A DNA stretch of 64,000 bases, from assembly GCF_000219625.1 (NCBI RefSeq), contig NC_018207.1, positions 1,054,001 through 1,118,000 on the forward strand, given 5' to 3'. The stretch comes from Zymoseptoria tritici IPO323. Lineage: Eukaryota > Ascomycota > Dothideomycetes > Mycosphaerellales > Mycosphaerellaceae. The translations under genes and the position numbers were made by a program. The notes under the pieces were generated by a model. It ran no database searches. It saw only the letters and a program-made list of their open reading frames with translations, and was not told the origin of the DNA. This document shows positions 42,637 to 54,423 of the stretch, in pieces; within the stretch, counting starts at the first letter, position 1, and every line of letters starts with the position of its first letter.

Positions 42637-44305
42637 TCATCGCTGTCCATCTTCGCTTTCGTTCCTTTCATCTTCCATTGACCTACTCCTTCTTTTCCTG
42701 AACTCCGCAACGCTCTTCCCAACGCCCCATCCACTTTTCAACAGCTCTCCGATATCTTCTAATTCCAATCCTGCCGTCTCTGGATATATCCTCCAAATGG
42801 TCATCCACCCAGCACAGCATATCGCCGCATACAACACGAACGTCACGCTCGGTCCCGCCCACTTCATTAGCGGCAAGAACGTCAGTCCAATAACGAAATT
42901 GCTGCTCCAATTCGTTGCCGTCGCCACTCCCGAGCCCAGCGATCGTACTCGCAACGGAAAGAGTTCGGACTGCTGCCATGGCACGCAGCCCAATCCCACA
43001 GCGTAAGCGGCGACGTAAAGCACCAGGCTGACAAGCAGAACGTATGGCCAAGCAGTGTTTGCGGTTGAAGGAGGGGGTTTGATATCCGAGGTGTCGATGA
43101 ACATGAAAGCAAGGCTGCAGGAGAGTAGGCCGAGGATCATGAACGGGATTGAGCGGAGGAGGATGGCGCGCCGGCCGACTGTGTCGATTGTAGTGAAGGC
43201 GACGAGGGTGAAGATGAAGTTCGTGATGGCAATGGAGAGGGATGTGAAGATTGGTGAAGTGAAGCCGACGAGGGCGAAGATCGTGGCGGAGAAGTACATG
43301 AGAGAGTTCTGCGATGCTATTAGTCCATGGCGGGTATGTGGGCTGTTGGAGACTTACAAATCCAGACAGTTGCTGTAGTCCTTGTAGCATACAGGCGATG
43401 ATCAAGGCTCGCCGATTGCCAGGAACGCCCACCAGTTCCTTCGCCTTGGCCATAGACCCTTTCCCATTAGCCATCCCCTCTGCCTCGATCTCCGCTCTCA
43501 CCGCCTCCAGCACCCCTCTGACTGCATCCTCCATCTGATCGCCCTCAAGCCCGGCAAAGACTTTCGTCAAGACCTCCTTTGCCCTCTTCTCCTCTCCATT
43601 CTGCACCAAAAATCTCGGCGTCTCCGGCATAGCCACAAGCAAGCCCAACTGCACCACCGCCGGCACCGCTCCTAGACCCACCATCCATCGCCACCCACCC
43701 GGCCAACTCGCAAAGATCCAGCCAATCAGGTACGCCACCACTTGCCCTCCTGTGATGAACAACGCCTGCACCGTCACTAGTCGTCCTCTCAACTCCGCAG
43801 GCGCCAGCTCCGTGATATACAGCGGCACAGCACCCGATGCTACACCAACCGCTACTCCGACTAAAGCTCGCCCAGCTGCCATCGTCCAGACATAATGTGC
43901 TAAAGCCTGCACGACCGCTCCAACAATGAAAAGCACGGCTGGCACGAAGATGACAGATCGTCGGCCATATTTATCGGCGAAGAAGCCTGTCGTCGGAGCA
44001 GATAGGAGGGCAAATAGAGAGGTGATGGCCGTCACGAGAGCTTTGTCTGGTGTTGTGAGTGGGCGATTAGAGAGATCTGTGCCGATTGAGACGAGGGTGG
44101 ATGAGATTACGCCGGTGTCGAAGCCGAACAGGAGGCCGGATATGCCCGCGGAGAGGGTGAGGTAGCGGATGATTGGGGAGGTGGATGAGAATGTGATGGC
44201 GGGAGCATGTTTGTTGGTGTTGACGGGAGTCTGGGTAGGGGCAATCAAGGGCGCATCGGCGGAAGTTGAGAGGTCCTCGTCTTCGTCTTCATTTGAGTGC
44301 CGCAT
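42637..44305 (-). CDS. MFS sugar/myo-inositol-type transporter
   Basis: Proton-coupled sugar porter of the major facilitator superfamily. Two exons, complement 44305-43358 and 43308-42637, 49-bp intron (GTAAGT donor, GCAG acceptor, phase 0), 539 aa. Twelve membrane segments are expected. Motifs: GLLFGFDTGVISSTLVSIG in helix 1, DKYGRRS after helix 2, ELAPAELRGRLVTVQALFIT, PETPRFLVQNG at the end of the N-half, and across the splice QQLSGF|NSLMYFSATIF, then DTVGRR, and PETAGLELEDI at the C-terminus. The motif set matches the inositol/polyol branch better than hexose transporters, but substrate cannot be fixed by sequence alone. Confidence 0.88.
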
Positions 44306-45297
44306 CGTGCGGACGGCGAGAGATCACATGAGATTCTGTTGAAAACGAACACAAGAGGAAGTCAACATTGTGTGAAGTTGAAAGGATGGAAGTGTAGTCT
44401 CGCCCACGTGCACGCCATCCCTGCACGTATCGAACCTTAAATCGAGTGCCAAGAATACCGCTTCGTCAACAGAATCCAGGACTTCTTCTTCCTTTCATCG
44501 ACATCGACATCGAAATGTACCATGTCACCGATTGGATGTATGGGCCTGAGCCTGATTTGAATCAAACGAGGGTTCTGAGTGATCGTTGACGCTCCTCAAT
44601 TGCCCACACGAAGGTTGACGCGTGGCAGCACGGGAATCGGAAAATGGCTCGCGACCAGCCCAGTCTTGTATGGTGTAGCCAACCCTCGTCCTGGAAACCT
44701 TGATATCGTGGAGCGGACACATGGCGGCATTTCAGCGACATGAATGGAGAAGATAGCAGCATGCCTCGAAGAGCAATAGCAGTCGATTGCGGCCATCTCG
44801 ACAAGAGCTACCGGTAAGTCCGTACGCCTCTCAACGAACCATGATGCTAGGACAGTATATGCCTTTGGCGTCCGGCGACTGGCTTTCTGGTTATCCCGAT
44901 AGCATGCCCTCTCCACTTCGCAGTGCATTTTCCGCACGCAGACATGTGATGCACTCTCTCAACGATTCGCCGGGAGTAAGCCGGATTCGGGAGCTGATTT
45001 TGAAGAGACAAATCACCAATGTCCATAGCAGAGAGAGGGCGATTGTACATTCGATCAGATAGGAGTTTGTCTTCGCTAAAACTGCGGCAAAGGAGCTCAC
45101 GGTGGACACCGGCAAAGAATGTACTTTGGTGAGCAACCTTGATGGCGCAAACCGGACCTTGGACTTTGATGTCAGGGTCGGCACCAGAACTATATCAACT
45201 ATTGTAGGTACCCTGTCTCCTCTTTATACCTCAAGATCTGTGCCATACTACCGCGAGATAACACTGCCCTAACCTCATATCCCCTGCGACCGACAAC
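44306..45297. other. Divergent promoter region, MFS transporter / FAD oxidoreductase
   Basis: About 990 bp between divergent start codons. Open frames are short and unrecognised. Near 45218 the sequence CTTTATACCTC, about 75 bp ahead of the next ATG, could be a TATA-like element. Confidence 0.35.
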
Positions 45298-47114
45298 ATG
45301 GACATCGACCGAGCTGACAGTCTCTCACCCACGAACGAGGCTTCTCTACCCTTTGTCCACGATGTCATCATAGTCGGAGCAGGACCGTGTGGTCTCGCAG
45401 TGGCGGCTCGACTCCGCGAACAAACACCATCTGCCCTCTTTACCGACGAGGAACACCAGAGATATCACTGGATCAACCGACACGCCAGCAAGGCTGCGAT
45501 CAAGAACTCCAAGACGGGTAACATTCAAGCGAAGCCCAACAAGAAGCCGCAAGTATCGATGCTCGTATTGGATAGCTCTGGTACCAGCTGGATGGCGAAG
45601 TGGAACCGACTGTTCTCTGCGTTGGAGATCTCGCATCTGCGAAGTCCACTGTTCTTCCACCCGGATCCGCATGATCGAGATGGGTTGTTGGCATACGTCC
45701 AATCGAAAGGTCGAGAGAACGAGTGTATTGAGATCGCAGGTTGTGTAGGAAAAGAGCTCAGCAAGCACCAGATGAAGAAGCGGAGGAACAGTCGCAAAGC
45801 TGGAGAGCAGTAAGTCAGCCCCAAGAAGGGAGATTTGATCTCGATGTTGACGGCTCCAGACTGAGACCCACCATCACAATCGACGAGCGTGATCGAAAGG
45901 ACTACTTCGCTCCTCCCAGTGATGTGTTCAAGGACTACTGCAACTTTATCGCCAAGCGATACTCGCTTCTCGACAAAGACCTGATCCAACAGGCATCCAT
46001 GTCCGACATCGAATACGACTATATTCCACAACTATCCGCCGACGAGAAGCTCTTCACTGTCCGTACCGAGGACTCGACCTTCTACGCCCGCAGCGTAGTG
46101 CTCTCTGTTGGAGCTGGCAATGCGCCTTGCATTCCCAAACCATTTCCACAAAATGGATGCCCAGCTGCATGTCATGCGTTTCAACCACTTGATGCTCCTT
46201 TGCGAGAGCGACTACGAAAGAGGATGCCGACGAACGTGTTGATCATTGGAGGAGGTTTGACAAGTGCGCAGATTGCAGATCGATCGATCAGGCAGGGAGC
46301 CACGAAGGTGTTCCACATCATGCGAGGACCGATGAAGGGTAAGTTAGGTACGCCTGAGGTTGGAAGGGAATGGCTGACATGATGTGCCGCAGTTAAACCA
46401 TTTGATGTCGATCTGAGCTGGATGGGCAAATTCCGCAACCACGAAAAAGCTTCCTTTTGGAGTGCCGATACAGACGAAGGTAAGCCTTTCCACTGTGGAG
46501 ACTTCTTCTACGTAGCTGATCTCGATCACTCAGAACGTGCCGAGCTGGTAAAATCTGCCCGAGGAGGCGGAAGCATCACTCCTCGCTATGCAAAGATCCT
46601 CCACCAACACGTCGCCTCAGGCAGACTCACTCTACATACTCACACGACCGTCGCCTCGCACTCCTACTCCCCTCTGACCGGCACCCACACCCTGATCACT
46701 GAGCCTCCGATCTCGTCACTTCCGGAGTTTCACTTCATTTATTTCGCAACCGGCGTACAAAGCGACTACCAAACTCTTCCGTATCTCCAAACGATGCTGG
46801 CCAAATATCCTATGGAGTCGATCGATGGGCTTCCGGCGTTGACAGAAGACCTGATGTGGGATGAAGATGTTCCGCTGTTCATGACTGGCAAGTTCGCCGC
46901 GCTGAGACTCGGACCTGGAGCCGGCAATCTGGAAGGGGCGAGGATTGGTGCGGAGAGGATCGCTTGGGCTATGCCGGATGTTTTGAGGAAGGGCAGTGGT
47001 GGCGTGTATCACAGTGAGGCTGGAGAAGAGGAGAAAGAGGGTGTCCAGAGTGGAGGGTATCGGTATGCTGCTGGGATCGGCAGCCGATATGAGAGTCTGG
47101 CGGTCGAAGGATGA
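45298..47114 (+). CDS. FAD/NAD(P)-binding oxidoreductase, lysine/ornithine monooxygenase-like
   Basis: Four exons, 45298-45809, 45860-46338, 46393-46479 and 46534-47114, with introns of about 50-54 bp, all phase-consistent, give 552 aa. The FAD-binding Rossmann motif is at the N-terminus (VHDVIIVGAGPCGLAVAARL). The second dinucleotide fold is TNVLIIGGGLTSAQIADRSI at about residue 300. The region SWMAKWNRLFSALEISHLRS and HPDPHDRDGLLAYV resembles fungal relatives of lysine and ornithine N-monooxygenases. A late ATG-like motif (FIYFATGVQSDY) precedes the C-terminal dimer helix. No siderophore synthesis genes are adjacent, so a siderophore role is not supported. The substrate is unknown. Confidence 0.82.
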
Positions 47115-47875
47115 GCTGAACTGGCCGGAAGTGTCCCGAAAAACAGAAAGTGCTGATAAGCGTACTGGTAAGACAGCACCATCGATACCTCCCGGGCCAG
47201 GAACAATGCAGCAGTACCGTACCACAGACCGATCCAAACATTGAGTATGATCGTAAGGAAAGCCGCCAGCCAGCCACTTCGGCCGGACAGCCACCGCAAA
47301 TTGACTCGGACTCCAGTATCCCAGTCTCGGCTCTGAGCATTGTATCAACACGCCCCAGAACCGCTCCAACCTAAATCCAAACACAGGATCATTCAACGAG
47401 TCCTTCTGGGCACTATGCCATACACTCTCCGTGTATTGCCTCGTGGGCATCTCGCTCTCAGGGTCACTCAGCTTTCGCAGACGCTTTTCGGTCATACTCT
47501 TATCGTTCGCTCGGATTCGTGCGCCTGAAACGATGAAATGTCCACGGAATGTCCAGACTAGGTTTCGACATTGTTTGCCTGGGTTCGTTAAGTTATACAG
47601 GGAGGATATTACTGCGGGATCGTCGGTCCAGCGATATGTTCAGACGATCACAGCTCGACTCTGTAGTCAGTTGTGGAAGGAGGTCGACGTGCTAGCAGCC
47701 CATGTACTTGCCCAGATTCTGAGCTTAAGTGTTGGTGTTCCATTGCCTTTCGCTGATAATATACATCGGCCGTTCGATTATTTCTCTTCCGAGGTATCTG
47801 TTGGCCCATATAGACCTTTCTCTGGGACTAATCATGCCCTTCGCAATGTCTTCACAATATCCAACTCCGCCCGCT
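47115..47875. other. Intergenic, about 760 bp, convergent 3' flanks
   Basis: Between the FAD oxidoreductase stop and the stop of the small membrane protein gene. Open frames here are overlapping and unrecognised. Confidence 0.35.
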
Positions 47876-48458
47876 CTACACCTCCGGCACATCCGCCTTC
47901 TTCGCCGTCCAATAGGTCCATCCTCCCGCCAACGCATTGACCGCACAGAGTCCGACCGTCGCACCTCTGACCACACCTCTTACTCCAAACTTCTGTCTCA
48001 ATGGCTGGTGCCTCCTTCTTGCCAACACAAAGTACGCCAACGACCACGCACTCATCATGCCCGCGCTGTCTTTCTTGAATCCTTGGACGTTGAGGTACGA
48101 GGAGAAGAGCAGGACCGGTGGGAATAGCATAGGTAGGGTTTGGAAGGGTCGGAAGTGTTGCGCCGTGATCAGGGTCGCGAGGAGGGTCGGTGGGAGAGGG
48201 TTCTCTGTGGAGTAGTGTTAGTGTCGTGACCATTGGCTGGTAGCTCGTACGGTAGGACATACCACCCCATGCTTTCGCGTAGGAGAAGAGAGATTGCTTC
48301 GCCTCTTCAGCATCAGGAGCTTTCGACGGCATTGGCATGTTCGCGGTAGGTCCGTTGTTATCGTTCGAGGAAGGAGAGTCGTCCGGAGGAGTCTCGTCTT
48401 CAGTCGCAAAGTCGGAGGAGGCGTAGGAGGCGGCCGTGAGTCTTCGTTTGCGCTTCAC
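47876..48458 (-). CDS. Small membrane protein, 174 aa (possibly AIM19-like)
   Basis: Two exons, complement 48458-48263 and 48204-47876, 58-bp intron (GTATGT donor, CACAG acceptor), joined as KAWGENPLPPTLLATLITAQ. The first 65 residues are a charged, Ser/Asp/Pro-rich cytoplasmic stretch. Exon 2 carries three to four hydrophobic segments (LPMLFPPVLLFSSYL, SAWSLAYFVLA, GATVGLCAVNALAGGWTYW) and a basic loop ARRRHQPLRQKFG. The arrangement is reminiscent of AIM19-type mitochondrial membrane proteins, but I recognise this only loosely. Divergent from the J-protein gene with 498 bp between starts. Confidence 0.7.
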
Positions 48459-48956
48459 TATTGCGTATAGATATGGTCGCCTTTCTCAGGTGAGTGTGCT
48501 TGTCATGCGACAAATGTGGAGGAGGAAGTGCAAGTGAATGTGCGAAATGTGAGTGAAGTTGATCACGGACGTCATGTTGGTGATTGTGGCTGCTTGTGGC
48601 TTGACCTTTGACTTTTGTTTCTCCGACCCGAGACGAGACCACCTCACTCACTGCACTCCTCCGTTCCAGGGTCCTGCGTCGAGACTTGTCCAACTGTAAC
48701 GCCAACTCTTTCTGGATATCTGTCAACAATAATCCTCCGAGTCATACTCGAGACTGTGGTTCTTCCAGCGCCCTTCCGTCCTTCAGATCTGCTCGAGCAT
48801 CTTTTTCCGACATATGCGATCATAACACAGGGCATCTACCCTCCGCGCGTTCCACAGGCACCACTATAATCTCTCTCAACCACCGCAGTCGACGACCTCC
48901 TCGAGCAATCCCGTGATAGACCATTTTCAATACTGCCTTCGGGCTGTGGACGGACG
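48459..48956. promoter_or_regulatory. Divergent promoter region, membrane protein / J-protein
   Basis: 498 bp between divergent start codons; no individual element identified. Confidence 0.35.
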
Positions 48957-50098
48957 ATGCCCTCCGACGAGAAGTCCAACGGCGACGCATCCCACCGCAA
49001 ACACGATGACGGAAGTTCTACGCGCGCATTCACAGTCGAGCAAAAAGCTGCCGTCCTTCGAGTCAAGCGATGCAAACCCACAGATTTCTACGATATACTG
49101 GGACTGGAAAGTGTAAAGAGCACATGTACAGATAGCGAGATCAAGAAGGCGTACAGAAAGTTGAGTCTGTTGACACATCCGGACAAGAATGGATATGCAG
49201 GAGCGGATGAGGCTTTCAAGAGTGAGTTGATATCACACTATATTTGAGGTCGTGCATGAAGGAACATAGCATTTCTGACGAAGTGTGATACACAGTGGTC
49301 TCCCGCGCCTTTCAAGTCCTCTCCGACAGCGACAAAAAGTCCCGCTACGACAAATTCGGCGGCGACCCAGACAACCGCTTCTCCTCCGCCGCCGCATCCT
49401 CCGGCGCATCACCCTTTTCCGGATTCGCCCAACAACGGCGCGGAGGCGGAGGTTTCGAAGAAGAAATCAGTCCCGAAGAACTCTTCCGCCAATTCTTCGG
49501 CGGCGGTATGGGCGGTCCCTTTGGCGGTATGGGAGGAGGTTTCGGCGGACCAGGTTTCGTCTTCAACATGGGAGGCGGCGGACCAGGCGTGCGGGTACAT
49601 CAATTCGGAGGCAATCGACCGCGGAGGAGACCGCATAACCACGATCCGAACGCCGCACAACCACAGCAGTCCCCACTTCAAGTCCTGCAAGGTCTCCTCC
49701 CGCTACTCCTCCTTTTTATCCTACCATTACTATCCTCCCTCTTCGGCGGCGGCGACTCCACCCCTCGAGGACCACAAATGCGCTTCGACAAAGCCGTGCC
49801 GCCGCATACATTACAACACACGAGTAATCGGCTCAATGTACCGTATTGGGTGAATCCGACGGAAGTGCAGGAGTATTCGACGAAGAAATGGAAGGAGCTG
49901 GATAAAGTCGCGGAAGGGAGATATGTGCAGCAATTGAGCGGGGAGTGCGAGTGGGAACAGGCTACGAGACAACGGCTGGCGCAGGAGGCGCAGGGGTTCT
50001 TTTTCACGGACCAGGAGAAGTTGGATCGGGCGAGGAAGATGCCGATGGCGAGCTGTAGTAAGTTGGAGGGATTGGGGTATCGGATACCGAGATATTGA
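48957..50098 (+). CDS. ER membrane J-protein (HLJ1/DNAJB12 type)
   Basis: Tail-facing J-domain co-chaperone that recruits Hsp70 to the ER surface, where relatives act in ER-associated degradation. Exons 48957-49221 and 49296-50098, 74-bp intron, phase kept (DEAFK|MVSRAF), 355 aa. The J domain lies at about residues 42-107: [28 protein letters not shown] with the HPD motif, and [16 protein letters not shown] Gly/Phe-rich region follows (about 115-185). One membrane helix is at about 216-239 ([20 protein letters not shown]). The C-terminal 110 residues match the domain found in DNAJB12/14 and Hlj1 relatives ([13 protein letters not shown], then [16 protein letters not shown]). Confidence 0.88.
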
Positions 50099-50370
50099 TG
50101 CTGGGAGAGGTGTTGCATAGCGGGTCTTGGAATGGAAAGCACTTGTACAGATCTGCTGTTCCAGGTTGAGCACGAACAACTCATACGCAAGGTTTGAAGT
50201 ACTTGGCCATGGCAGCCCAAAATCTCGATGTTCGTGACTGGTATTTTGGGAAGAGTTACGTAAAACACCACTTTACCACGCAACAGGAAGTTCTGCTAAG
50301 CTATCCGTAGCCCTCTCTCTCTCACAAAACACGCTGACTTCTCTGCAGTATCCTCGCGAACCAAATCCGC

Positions 50371-51070
50371 TCACTCCGCCCATCTAGCATCCAAAGCAAC
50401 CAAAGCCGGCCTCATGCTTTCCAAAATCTCCTTCAACCTGTTCCACTCGACCTCTCGCAAAGCTCTGGCCGTGACGAAGAGTCCTTTGACCAGAAGACAT
50501 GCTGCACTACCCGGGGCCTTGGAGTTCGCAAGACTCAGCCAATGCCGGCCGGTGTGTAGATTTTCCAGCCATCTCATCAAGCCGTCCCAGCCCGGAGTCC
50601 AGGTTTTGAACCCCGCCTTCGTGAGGTAAGCACGGATATTCATGGCTTTGAGGGGCTCGGCGAACTTGAGGAGTAAGCTATCGTTGTAGCCTCGGATGTC
50701 GAAGTGGAAGTGGTTGGAGAGATAACTGGGAGTCATGTCAGTGATGATTGCGGTTGGGGAGAAGGCTGTCCTACAAGAGCTCAAGCGCTTCCGAGCGGAC
50801 TTGCTTGCAAGTCTCCAGGAGCTTTGGTCGCGCATAGCCGGTGGCAATCACAGGAATATACTGCGCATCGTCGGTAACTGCCAACTCCCAGATGGCGATT
50901 CGGAGCTCTGGCGGTAGGTTGAGGAGGCGAGAACTGCTTTGCTTGGTTTGATCGTCCGATGCGCTTTGCTTGATGGCCTCCGCTAGTGTTCCAGCCATTC
51001 TTCCGATGGGAGTGTTCTTCAGCCATAACACAAGACGCAGGACCATTAGGACGAATGAGGTCCAATCCAT
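50371..51070 (-). CDS. LPPELR-family tandem paralogue 1, 216 aa
   Basis: First of five tandem paralogues (50.4-56.5 kb). Exons complement 51070-50775 and 50725-50371, 49-bp intron, phase 2. Core: LLNLPPELRIAIWELAV at about 49-65, then TGYARPKLLETCKQVRSEALEL ending at the splice. Exon 2 begins FYLSNHFHFDIRG and contains the Trp/Leu core GWDGLMRWLENLHTGRHW, and ends MRPALVALDARWAE. The motif LPPELR occurs in F-box-like and 2EXR-type fungal proteins, but a full F-box is not visible. The N-terminus differs from the other copies: MDWTSFVLMVLRLVLWLKN, a strongly hydrophobic segment that could be a membrane anchor or signal. Function unknown. Confidence 0.75.
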
Positions 51071-51509
51071 TACTGTGTTAATGCTTGGATGGAGGAGATG
51101 GAGATTGGAATGCGAGGCTCAGGCCATGCAAAAGGAAAGACGTGTCGATTGATGAATAATGAAATGAAAAGTCGAAAGTTGCCTCTCGGGCGATGTAAAA
51201 GATGAGAGGTGTCTCGAACGATGTTAAAGGGGAAGGTGCGGCTTCTGCGTTTGCTGTATGCACTCGCCCGTGCTGCAAACGGCCTTTGAACTTGTTTTGC
51301 TTTTGTAGAGGAAGAATTGCTTTCAGTGATGTAAAATCAGAGATCATGGTTGTGGAAGCATTTAAGGTAATGCACTTGGCCCATCCTTCGCAGGTCGCAA
51401 CTGACAGGAATTGCAGAAAGGAGGATGGTGCGCTCCGACGGAAATGTGATTGCAGGACTGAGTCGTCGTTCGTTACCTGAAAGGGTCGCGAGCAGTTCAG
51501 CACGGCGAC
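51071..51509. other. Spacer between array genes 1 and 2
   Basis: About 440 bp with the promoter of gene 1 and the 3' flank of gene 2. No feature beyond this. Confidence 0.35.
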
Positions 51510-52367
51510 TCAGTGCTCATCCGCCCAGCGTGGATTTGATGCAATAAGGAGCGGTCTGACACTCGCCAACACCCTCTCCAGCACCTCCCAAGGCGAATCC
51601 TTCAGGTCTGTAGCCATGGAAAACGTCATACCAACCAATGCTTGCTCGTGTAGCTGCTGGCTGCCGGAGTTCGTCGCCGAGCAATAGACAGCGTGTTCGA
51701 TTTTCCGAGCGTGGAACTTCTTCAGCCAATCAAGCAAGTTCTTCCAATGAGGCGACCAGTTCGTGTTGGCGTCGCGTAGCATAGCCTCTGTTCGATCCAG
51801 ATGGCCTGAACGCTCTTGCCAGAGACAGACGGTCGAGCAGTCGAAGTCGCGTGTACGCATCATGAATCGGTGCATTGTGTCTGAGTAGCTGACCGTGGTA
51901 TCAGCTGTCGTTCACGTCGACAACAATCGTGGAATGACTTACAATATCGGAACTGCCTCGGATCGAATCTCCTTGCAGATCTGGAGAAGCGCTGGACGAG
52001 CGTAGCCATTCGCGTGCACATCGATCCACTTGTCTGGTTGCGTTACGACAAGGCGGTAAATCTCTTCGCGAATCTCTTTGGGAAGCTCAAGCAAAGATGA
52101 GTGCTGTGGCGTGGTCGCGGGCGGTACAGCTGCAGAGTAAGCGGCTTTGGTATCGACAGCCGGAGCAGGAGTAGCATCTGCTTTGCAGGGCTGTGAAAGC
52201 CGTTGATCAATCGGTGATGACACCAGAAAGGTGCTTGCAGGGGCAATGCTCGGCGGTGAAGTACCCGAGGATGTAGCCGTAGACATGTTCGCTCCAGCCG
52301 TCAACGGTGAGCCGAAGATTGCAGTCTCCAAGGCTGCTACACGCTGAAGCAGGCCGGTGTTGTCCAT
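51510..52367 (-). CDS. LPPELR-family tandem paralogue 2, 267 aa
   Basis: Exons complement 52367-51943 and 51888-51510, 54-bp intron (GTAAGT donor), phase 2. From the ATG at 52367 the N-terminus MDNTGLLQRVAALETAIFG is a short coiled coil that closely resembles paralogue 3. The open frame runs on upstream to 52724, but that would put the helix inside and add a low-complexity stretch. A Ser/Thr/Pro linker is followed by the core LLELPKEIREEIYRLVVT at about 92-109 and ANGYARPALLQICKEIRSEAV. Exon 2 carries the variable region DTMHRFMMRTRDFD, the Trp core HWKNLLDWLKKFHARK, the helix EQALVGMTFSMATDLKD and the end VRPLLIASNPRWADEH, where the usual ALD is ASN. Confidence 0.78.
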
Positions 52368-53041
52368 GTTGGAGTGAAGGATGTTGTTGGTGGCACTCGA
52401 AGCCGAAGTAGAATCGGAGGGTGGAGGATGTTCGCGAAGAGAGACTGAAGACGATGTCTGGGGGACAAGTAAGATGGTCAAAGGAAGTTGAAAGAGGTAG
52501 GTGAACAGCAGCAGGAGCCAGGCTTGTGAAGATGCTGTTGAATTAGCTTGTGATGGCCGTGGGACACGAAACGATCTCTGATTGGAGGAAAATGGAGTGA
52601 TCTGAGCAAGACAATGCCTTACTTGCGTCTGGTATCGTTGTCGGTGTCGATGGTCGGTCGTGGTGCTCGAGGCTGAGAGTCTCGAGGAGTTTGAGAGAGT
52701 ACGAGCTTCGCTATTTGGCAACACATTGTCATGGTTACAAAGAGAGGTACCTTTGTTTCACTTCACTGTTGAGGACTGGTCAGAGCACTGACGATATGCG
52801 TGAGTTACTGCTTTCCATGATGCCTGCGCTGAATCCGATGCCTCCTAAAATGCTAGATACATTACTCCCAGACTTGTGTGGTATGCTCGTGTAGGCTTTG
52901 CCTCGCATCATAACTCCTGCTCAATGAACATTCCATTCGACCGTAATCCCGTGTCAGCCATGTGTTGTGCCCAGCTCTCAGCAGCAAAGCAACCGCAAAA
53001 GCTTCCGAAGATGACGCCATGCTCGCAACAGACCACAGAGC
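52368..53041. other. Spacer between array genes 2 and 3
   Basis: About 670 bp. It contains the upstream open extension of gene 2 (to 52724), judged non-coding here, and short unrecognised frames. Confidence 0.35.
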
Positions 53042-53785
53042 TTAGTGGTCGTGCGCCCAGCGAACGTCCAACGTAATCAACGCCGGTCTGATGTCCTTCA
53101 TGATGAGTTGCATCAACTCCCAAGGATGAGAGCGCAAAGTCGTAGCCACGCGGAAGATTGCGTCGATCACCTCCTCCTGATTCAGCAGATTTTTGCTGCG
53201 GGTGTAGTCGCCGCAAACCGAACGACTGAAGTCACGCGCATGGAAGCTCTTCACCCACTCAAGCAAGTTCTTCCAGTGAGGAAATTGGAGGTTCGTCTGG
53301 ATCGAAAGATTGGGTTGCCACTTCAGATGACGGGTTTCTTGATACCAGCGAGCGATGGGGCCAGAATCGAAGTTGCGAATCTTGAGGCAGAAGCGATGGT
53401 TCTCGTTACTGATGAGGTTGTCAGTCGAGTAAAAGATGATTAACAGACTTTGGTAGACTCACAAGATTGGCAACACTTCGGCGTAGATCTCTTTGCAGGC
53501 GATGAGAAGTGCTGGACGTGCATAGCCGTTTGAGTCAACGAGGATACCCCTCTGCGACGACACGACAGCGAGACGGTATATTTCATCGCGGATTTCGGGC
53601 GGTAGATCCAGTAAGCGTGAATTCTGTGCTGTCGGAGGCGAGTTCGTGATCAGAAGTCGAGTTGGCTTCGGTGGCTGTGGAGTGCCGGACTCAGAATCGG
53701 TCGTTGATGGTGTCGGACTGTCACGGCCATCGGCCTTGGCCTCGAGAGCGGCGACACGATCTTGAAGGTCCTTGATCTCGGCCAT
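53042..53785 (-). CDS. LPPELR-family tandem paralogue 3, 229 aa
   Basis: Exons complement 53785-53463 and 53408-53042, 54-bp intron with GTGAGT donor and CATCAG acceptor, phase 2. The N-terminus MAEIKDLQDRVAALEAKADG is a coiled coil shared with paralogue 2. A disordered linker leads to the core LLDLPPEIRDEIYRLAV at about 58-74, then SNGYARPALLIACKEIYAEVL. Exon 2 (FNENHRFCLKIRNFD...) has the core HWKNLLEWVKSFHARDFSR, the helix NQEEVIDAIFRVATTLRS and the C-terminal signature IRPALITLDVRWAHDH. No signal peptide, membrane helix or catalytic motif seen. Confidence 0.8.
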
Positions 53786-54423
53786 AATGCTTCACCCGAT
53801 GGTGGTGGTATTTTGATGCAAAGCTTGTTGTTGGTGGAAGAAAGCGGAGATGAAGTGAAGTGAAGAGATGAAGCGGAAGTCGGAGCGGAACTTTAGGCAG
53901 CGCACTTCGGGTCGCGAGGCAGGTGCACTTCAGCTTCGTGAGTGCGCATCGGAGGAGATGCTTGAATGCGCATTTGGTTATTTGGTTGTTGTAGTTTGAC
54001 GGAGAGATGCATGTCGTGATGGGGTTGGATGTATTTTGGAGGTGGAAGACTTACTTGTCTCGAGATGAATGATCACTGGCCTGCCGATGAAGGAGGTTTT
54101 GTGACAATTACGAGAAGCGCGGAGTGTGAGAGAGGGCTGCACGAACTCGGCTTTGGAGTAGGGATGTATGTGGTGATGAAGAATGAGTGATATGAGGAGA
54201 TGAAGCACTTGTTTCTCGATTCGTGATCACCTCCGTATCAATGAATTCGACTTTGCGACGCTTACGAGACTCACAAAGTGAAAGTAATACTTACACAATC
54301 TGTTTGCATCCCGACCTTCAATTTGATCATACTGTCGCCGTGCAAATCGACCCCGAAATCGCTTCGACAAATCCAGCTCGTTGAGTGAGCACGCCGCCAG
54401 TCCACCTCATGTACTGCTACTGT
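53786..54423. other. Spacer between array genes 3 and 4
   Basis: About 640 bp. The gene-3 leader region contains GAAGTGAAGTGAAGAGATGAAG-like purine runs (53850-53870) that recur before gene 4 (near 55240-55280). A shared promoter element is possible but low complexity is the simpler reading. Confidence 0.35.

Noticed and set aside
45298..47114. Siderophore biosynthesis cluster
   Set aside because: The oxidoreductase resembles ornithine monooxygenases only distantly, and no non-ribosomal synthetase, acyltransferase or siderophore transporter lies nearby.
46716..47495. 259-codon minus-strand frame
   Set aside because: Overlaps the last exon of the FAD oxidoreductase, which has clear motifs; the frame itself has none.
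52368..52724. Longer N-terminus for array gene 2
   Set aside because: The coiled-coil start at 52367 matches the N-terminus of gene 3; the 119 upstream codons are low complexity with an internal hydrophobic run and no counterpart in the paralogues.
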